Positions 58,585-64,000 of a stretch of 64,000 bases of DNA are shown one piece after another. Numbering within the stretch: position 1 is the first letter of the stretch; the number at the start of each line of letters is the position of its first letter. Below the pieces are notes generated by a model, which saw only the letters and a program-made list of their open reading frames with translations, did not search any database and was not told the origin of the DNA. Source of the DNA: Liolophura sinensis (taxonomy: Eukaryota > Mollusca > Polyplacophora > Chitonida > Chitonidae); NCBI RefSeq assembly GCF_032854445.1, contig NC_088307.1, positions 8,508,017-8,572,016 of the forward strand, in the 5' to 3' direction. A program made the position numbers and the translations under genes.

Positions 58585-60785
58585 TCACCCTGTCCGTAGG
58601 ATGATGTGAATGCCCGAAGCTGTGAACACTGGCTCGCTCAGTTCACCAACTTTTAACGCAAACGACGCATCCTCAAATGGTTTCTGCATCTGTCCTTTCC
58701 CAAACACACCTAGATCGCCTCCCTTTTTGGCAGAACTGCAATCGCTGAACTGTTTGGCTAGTTCTGGCAGTGTGGCTTCACCAGCCACTATTTTAGCTCG
58801 ATACCCTGGAAAGAAGATTATTCATTCCTTACTTTATTTATCTGCTCAATGCTTATCAATCACTGAATCCAGAAATACACATAAAGAAAGATTTTAACTA
58901 ACAATTTTGCAGTGAAGACCTACCCAGCAATAGTTTTCCCTCCATGTTACATGTTTATGGATGTATGTATGCACATGTATGCATGCGCATGTATGTACGT
59001 ATGCATGTGTGCGTGTGTATGTATGTATGTATGTATGTATGCTTGGGGTCGTACTTAACAATTATTCAGTCATTTCATGACCACTATGCTACATGTTCAT
59101 AACATAAAACAGAATCCTGCTGAAATATAAACACAAATATACATGTATTTTTATTTCATTTGAGTTTTTCTGCTATGCTTAAAAATGCACTGCAATCATC
59201 TGAAGGAAAATGTAAACCATGGCGCGCTATCCCCTGACAGACAATCTTCAAGACTAGGATAGGACTTGAGCCTGCAGCCTTATCTGACAGAAGCTTGTGA
59301 GAGTGTGGCTTAAGCAAACAGTGACTGTGAGGGCCCCAAATCTGTGTAATACTAACCTATTAGGTGTATATTAGGTCAACAAATGTAATCGTCTTGAGTG
59401 CTTTCCCACTGCTTGGCAAACAATTCATCACAATGGGAAAACTTTTCCTTTACCTCCACAGAGGTCACTCTCCCGATTAAAAGGTGCGTTTTTTGGAGTA
59501 AACTGTGGTTAGGTGGGACCTCAGTATGTTATAACTGACAAGTTTCGGAGTTAAAGGGGGATAAACTAGTCGAAGGCCTAGCTTTAAGATAGAATTTAAC
59601 TTAGTTGTAAAGCCTGGGAAAACGTCATGTATTTTTTTAATCAATTTGGAGAAATTTTAAAATCCTTTTAAGCTGAAAAACATGGACTTTATTCAAGAAA
59701 TCTTGACATCTGCGACTCTCAATGGTCAATATCATGTCTTCTTTTTAACATTTTGTTGCCTAGAAAATATTTGTCTCTGTTCTGACATAACCTGCATACT
59801 GTATGCTTTAATAGGTGAGGTCCCATTTCTCGTAGTTTCACTCCTCAAAAACTAATCTCTCGTTACGTCACAGTGGCTGTCGAGTATTAAGGGAGGTAAT
59901 TCAGAGCAGGCCTATTCAGGCAAAATGGGACCTCACTATTACTCTATTGCAATGCATAACAAATACTGTGACACTGCAAGTTTGGGGTTGGTCATGTTCA
60001 CAGATAAAGGCTATGCATTACAAATGGGTTACGAATTTGCCCAGAATAAAAAGGCATATTGGTGACATAAAAAGTGCCTATTTGAACACAAAGGACCACT
60101 ATTTCACCTTGGGATTGAGGATTAGCAGTCCTTCACATTAAGGCCATTTTAATGAAATAGTTCTAACTAAGACATGTATCTCATGTGAATGAAAGACAGG
60201 CATCGATAACGGATAGCGTGTACTGTTCAGTGAGTGCATGGCATATGTTTATCTCAAATTCACTGATAACTAGAGTGTTATATCAAGTAGAATACAGATA
60301 CTTGTCATCTCTGCACATAAGTATTCATTTCTGTTATTATATCCAGTACATATGTAAATCACCCATAATTTCATGTAGTTTTACAACAACTAATTACTTT
60401 GCAAACTGTTGTATAGAGGTGTAATTTAGTGTGTAAACAAATCACGTGATGGTACCGGATTTATAGTAATTCACACGATTCCACATCCTATTTTCCACCA
60501 ATGTATGTAGCTGGAGGCTAATAAACTGGTGAAAAATTTCATGAATTTAGTGATGATTTATTATAATCTACGTTCTTCTAGAAGCACAGTTACCGTTTAG
60601 AATTTCCAGTGCCTCTTCCTTGGAACGGGTGATGTTTTCTTCTCTCCATGACGATGGTCGCCGTGACTCACGGTGCTTGACCAATAGATGAGAGCATTGT
60701 ACGGAACTCATGTCTGGATTGGCTGGTTCTGTTGGAGTCTCCCACTGGCTTTCCTTAGAATAGATGTTTAGATAATACTCCTTGC
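58585..60785 (-). CDS. PIN1: PIN1: peptidyl-prolyl cis-trans isomerase, 5' end missing
   Basis: Two minus-strand coding exons: 60594-60785 and 58585-58805 (stop TGA at 58587-58585). The first enters with one carried base, so at least one upstream exon encoding MxxxLPxGWE of the WW domain is missing; I do not find it up to 64000. What remains is the second half of the WW domain ([18 protein letters not shown]), a short linker, and a complete parvulin PPIase: [20 protein letters not shown], the catalytic-cysteine stretch [31 protein letters not shown], and [10 protein letters not shown]. The residues equivalent to human H59, K63, R68/R69, C113, S154 and H157 are all present, so phospho-Ser/Thr-Pro isomerase activity is expected. 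It is convergent with CSNK2B. Confidence 0.95.
58960..59042. repeat. ATGT/ATGC microsatellite in PIN1 intron
   Basis: An imperfect tetranucleotide tract alternates ATGT, ATGC and GTGT, ending with five pure ATGT units near 59018-59040. Confidence 0.9.
59809..59941. mobile_element. Short inverted-repeat element, about 20-bp arms
   Basis: TAATAGGTGAGGTCCCATTT at 59809-59828 is matched by AAATGGGACCTCACTATTA at 59923-59941, reverse complements with one missing base. A related word, GTGGGACCTCAGTATG, occurs near 59513. Probably a MITE remnant in the PIN1 intron. Confidence 0.55.
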
Positions 60786-60954
60786 CTGCAACATACAAAA
60801 CATGTAATTCTGATCAAACCAGACAAACCAAATAACTCTAACAGACAAAATAAGAATAACAACAGTAATATTTTCATATATTGTAGGTAAATCGATTAAT
60901 TATAACTCTTCTATCCCAAAAGCTTCACAAACGAAATGATAGTTCTCTGTACAA

Positions 60955-61345
60955 AACAGACAAATAACACACAAATTAAAGAACACCTAACAAACCAGGC
61001 AAACCAGATAACACTGAACAAAACAGTTATGTAAGATAATCTTTAACACAACAAAAAAAAACAGATTCAGCTCTGAACACATCAGACAAGCCAGATTCAA
61101 CTCTGAACACACTAGACAAGACAAACAACCCTGAACAAAACAGATATTGCAGGTAATTCTAATCAAAACAGAAATCTCAAATACATGTAATTCTGAACAA
61201 TACAGACACCTTTGAACATAACAGACAAACCGGACAACTCTGAATATAACAGACAAGCTAAATAACTCTGAACAAAACAGACTAATCTGAACATAACAAA
61301 CCAGACAGCTCTGAACATAACAGAAAAAACAGATTACTCTGAACA
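60955..61345. repeat. Degenerate about 28-bp tandem array
   Basis: The unit resembles CTCTGAACAAAACAGACAAG then CCAGATAA, with many variants (ACATAACAGACAAACCAGAC and others). The same unit reappears in much cleaner form at 63664-63840. The minus strand shows runs such as LVCFVQSYLACLFCSEL, an artefact of the repeat. Confidence 0.85.
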
Positions 61346-61346
61346 T

Positions 61347-61555
61347 ATTTATTTGATCACTCTTTTACGTTGTACTCAAGAATATTTCACTTATACGACA
61401 GCAGTCAGCACTATGTTGGGAGGAAACCAGGCAGACCCCAGGGGAAACCCACGAACACATGCAGGTTGCTGGCAGACCTTCCCATGTACGGCAGGAGAGG
61501 AAGCCAGCATGAGCTGGACATGAACTCACAACCCCAATGGTTGAGCGATTGACTT
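61347..61555 (-). mobile_element. SINE family 1, minus strand
   Basis: The plus strand reads TTACGTTGTACTCAAGAATA, TATACGACAGCAGTCAGCAC, GGAGGAAACCAGGCAGACCC, CATGCAGGTTGCTGGCAGAC and CATGAGCTGGACATGAACTC. The extreme head is lost. Confidence 0.85.
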
Positions 61556-61656
61556 TGATCGTCAATGGCTGCATCCGTGACAAGCCGAAGTGGTCAAGCT
61601 AGTGATGGCTGACACAGGTTGAGTAAATGGATAGTTTACCTCACCTAAAGTGTTCA

Positions 61657-61919
61657 TGGGGTCTCCATGGCTCAGTTAGTTAGCGCACTAGCGCAGCATA
61701 ATGACCCACAAGCCTCTCATTAATGCAGTCGCTGTGAGTTCTAGTCCAGTTCATGCTGGCTTTCTCTCCGTCCATAAGTGGGAAGGTCTGTTAGCGAACT
61801 GCAGATGGTTATGGGTTTTCCCTGGACTGTGCCCGGTTTCCACCCATTATAATGGTGGCCACCATCGTATAAGTGAAATATTTTTGAGCACGGAGTAAAA
61901 CACCAATCAAATAAATAAA
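61657..61919 (+). mobile_element. SINE family 1, full length with target-site duplication
   Basis: A complete copy with GTCTCCATGGCTCAGTTAGT head, GCAGTCGCTGTGAGTTCTAG, GGGTTTTCCCTGGACTGTGC, TATAATGGTGGCCACCATCG, GTGAAATATTTTTGAGCACG and an AATCAAATAAATAAAT tail. Flanking TAAAGTGTTCA at 61646-61656 and 61920-61930 is an 11-bp target-site duplication. Confidence 0.93.
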
Positions 61920-62078
61920 TAAAGTGTTCAAAAATGGACTGCCATCAAGCATCCACATAATGCTTATCATGTAACCATCTGTCTTCAGCAACTAGTCAAA
62001 GCTGAGGAGAGGGAAGGCTCTCTTGGGTGCTTACACTCAACTTTTCTGAAAAGACAGGTTCATTACTTTTAGTTGTTT

Positions 62079-62331
62079 GGGGGCCTCCATGGCTCAGTTG
62101 GTTAGCGCGCTACCACTGCCTAATGACCCAGGAGTCTCTCACCAATGTGGTCGCTGTGAGTTCAAGTCCAGCTCATTCTGGCTCCCTCTCCGGTCGTAAG
62201 TGGGAAGGTCTGGCAGCAATCTGCGGATGGTCGTGGGTTTCCCCCGGGGCTCTGCCTGGTTTCCTCCCACTGTCGTATAAGTGAAATATTCTTGAGTACG
62301 GCGTAAAACGATGTTCAAATAAATAAATAAA
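62079..62331 (+). mobile_element. SINE family 1, full length with target-site duplication
   Basis: It has GGCCTCCATGGCTCAGTTGG head, GGTCGCTGTGAGTTCAAGTC, CTGCGGATGGTCGTGGGTTT, a shortened CTCCCACTGTCGTATAAGTG, and an AAATAAATAAATAAA tail. It is flanked by the perfect 12-bp duplication TTTTAGTTGTTT (62067-62078 and 62332-62343). Confidence 0.94.
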
Positions 62332-62499
62332 TTTTAGTTGTTTATTTTTGATATGTTTGTTACTTTGTCATTCCTTTTTTCTTTTAACATAACAACCAAC
62401 AACTGACCATGGATAGTTTGTAACTATTTTATTATACATCTCTGATCAGGAAAACCTCCCTCACCCATAAGCAGAGAATGCTATGTTATAGTGATTCTG

Positions 62500-63140
62500 T
62501 TGGTTTTTGTGCTATATCTCCAATTGTTTTCCATGGACAGTTTTCATTTTTGGTGGATACAAAGATGACGGCGTGTCACAAATCACATTTGTTCATTTCC
62601 GCAGCTGTCATGCTAACCACATAGTTATTTTCCTTACATACACTGTACAAGTAGACATGATGTAGAGTCCAGGCGTTTTCTGTGCACAGTTCAATTTTTG
62701 GTGGATACATACATCGCAACTCACATGTTCATTTCCGTGGTTGTCATCGTTACCCTATTGTCAGTTTTCCCATATATACTATATTAATAAATATGACTTA
62801 GTGTCTGGGCTATAACTCCAACTATTCTCTGCGTAGAGGTTTCATTTTTGGTGGATATATATATATGATGATGTGTCCCGGTTCACACTGGTCCATTTCC
62901 ACGGTTACCATGGTTACTAGATTGGCATTTTCCCTACATATATCACAGAAACAGATTTTGTGTCTGGATTGTAATTCCAACTGTTTTTTTTGCACAGAAA
63001 TTTAATTTCTGGTGGATACATACATTCATAGATGATGATGTGTAATGACACACATTTGTCCATTTCTCCAGTTGTCATGGTAACTAAATAGCCATTTTCC
63101 CTTTAAACATTTCCAACAAATGCGTATTTTGGGGCATATG
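62500..63140. repeat. About 150-160-bp degenerate tandem repeat, 4 units
   Basis: The landmark TTTYTGGTGGATA recurs at 62552, 62700, 62850 and 63011. Each unit also has TCCAATTGTTTT-like, CATTTCC, GTTGTCATGGTAAC-like, TTTTCCCTACATA-like and GTCTGG-type segments. The flanking words ACATAACAACCAACAAC (62388) and AACATCTCTGATCAGGA-like (62436) recur near 63210 and 63300, so the whole region may be one larger duplicated element. Confidence 0.75.
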
Positions 63141-63383
63141 TTGTATTCACATGAACTTTTGTTTTCATATGCTGTTAATTTTTTATTTAATATTTGTTTA
63201 TTTAATATAACAAACAACAATCTCCTTTCTCTCCTTTAATGTAACAACAACCGAACATTCATCACCATGGTTTATAACTATGTAGATTATACAATGTATA
63301 TCTCTGATCAGGACAATATACTTGTAAAAGAGTATGCATCAACAATAAAATCATGATCAGAAATGAATCTTAAATGATATTAA

Positions 63384-63389
<6 letters not shown>

Positions 63390-63472
<83 letters not shown>
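63390..63472. repeat. CT/AT microsatellite
   Basis: (CT)n from about 63389 to 63416, then (AT)n to 63469. Confidence 0.97.
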
Positions 63473-63663
63473 TTCATATATACTTTCACGTTCACAAAAT
63501 TACCGGTTGCTCAAGTGGAATTGAACTCAATACGAGGTTATAGTCAGTGTTTAAAATATTAATAAACTCAATCTGGACCAGAAAAAAAATCAATTTTAAG
63601 TTTCCGGTTGTAAAAATTTGGACTTCTGTGAGTCCCTGAGGATGCTTACCACCTGGGCCATAC

Positions 63664-63840
63664 TCTGAACATAACAAAGAAACCAGCTAACTCCGAACAA
63701 AACAGTCAAGCCAGATAACTCTGAACAAAACAGACAAGCCAGATAACTCTGAACAAAACAGACAAGCCAGATAACTCTGAACAATACAGACAAGCCAGAT
63801 AACTCTGAAAAAAAACAACAAACCAGACAGCTCTAAACAA
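63664..63840. repeat. 28-bp tandem array, second locus
   Basis: Clean units of CTCTGAACAAAACAGACAAG and CCAGATAA repeat four to five times, bordered by diverged units (AACATAACAAAGAAACCAGC, AAACAACAAACCAGACAGC). It is the same family as the array at 60955-61345, 2.3 kb away in the same intron. Confidence 0.9.
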
Positions 63841-64000
63841 ACCACAACATGACCAAGTGTGGCTTGCGACAGTTTAAAGATACATATATGACCTAACAAT
63901 GCCATCAATTAATAAAATATGGACCAGATCTCATCAAAAACACCCTCTGACTATGGAGGACTTGATTGTAGTCGTACAAGATTTCCTAATTCACTCATGC

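Larger units (their letters stand above)
60786..64000. other. PIN1 5' intron, extends out of the window
   Basis: At least 3.2 kb of intron, judged from the open phase of the exon at 60785. It holds the 28-bp repeat array, a cluster of three SINEs (61347-62331), a 155-bp-type tandem region, a CT/AT microsatellite and a second piece of the 28-bp array. A plus-strand search by eye for the reverse complement of the WW start (PxGWE) found nothing. Confidence 0.6.

Noticed and set aside
63596-63680. Candidate first exon of PIN1 (ATGGCCCAGGTG followed by GTAAGC on the minus strand)
   Set aside because: It has a neat start and donor but does not encode the expected WW start (LPxGWE) and lies next to the 28-bp array; the phase also does not match the exon at 60785.

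Overview
This is a 64 kb piece of an animal nuclear genome. It is AT-rich, with long introns bounded by GT-AG and many SINEs, MITE-like elements and tandem arrays. The proteins are bilaterian housekeeping proteins. The dominant SINE (tRNA-like head, tail close to GTAAAACACCAATCAAATAA) makes me suspect a lophotrochozoan, probably a mollusc or a relative; that is inference, and I cannot name the species. Layout: four protein genes in two convergent pairs. LRSAM1 (+, coding 5970-28151, 23 coding exons, 756 aa) is a complete LRR, coiled-coil, SAM and RING E3 ubiquitin ligase. POLE3 (-, coding 35854-38943, 4 coding exons, 158 aa) is the histone-fold subunit of DNA polymerase epsilon and CHRAC. CSNK2B (+, coding 41697-56133, 221 aa) is the regulatory beta subunit of protein kinase CK2. 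PIN1 (-, 58585-60785, two 3' coding exons; the first is not in the window) is the phospho-Ser/Thr-Pro prolyl isomerase. POLE3 and CSNK2B are head to head and probably share a promoter region near 39.6-40.3 kb. LRSAM1/POLE3 and CSNK2B/PIN1 are tail to tail. The best signal is in CSNK2B. Coding exon 3 exists twice (44897-45012 and 47144-47259). Both copies are 116 bp, enter in the same phase, have good splice sites and encode 39 residues with 31 identical. Including both copies, or neither, gives an early stop, so the two are arithmetically forced to be mutually exclusive. Downstream, the intron after coding exon 4 carries several decayed copies of that exon. Other notable points: LRSAM1 has an N-terminal extension that starts like an N-myristoylation signal followed by a basic run, and lacks the P-[ST]-A-P motif of the vertebrate protein; the POLE3 acidic tail holds SUMO-interacting-motif-like stretches. 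Non-coding content: about 16 copies or fragments of one tRNA-derived SINE (three with clear target-site duplications), other SINE families, several inverted-repeat (MITE-like) elements including one with a tRNA-like core, a perfect 21-bp hairpin, and large intronic minisatellites with units of 31, 18/36, 64, 44, 93 and about 28 bp. Most other open frames lie in these repeats or in introns and are not supported as genes. No rRNA, functional tRNA, CRISPR or prokaryotic features were seen.
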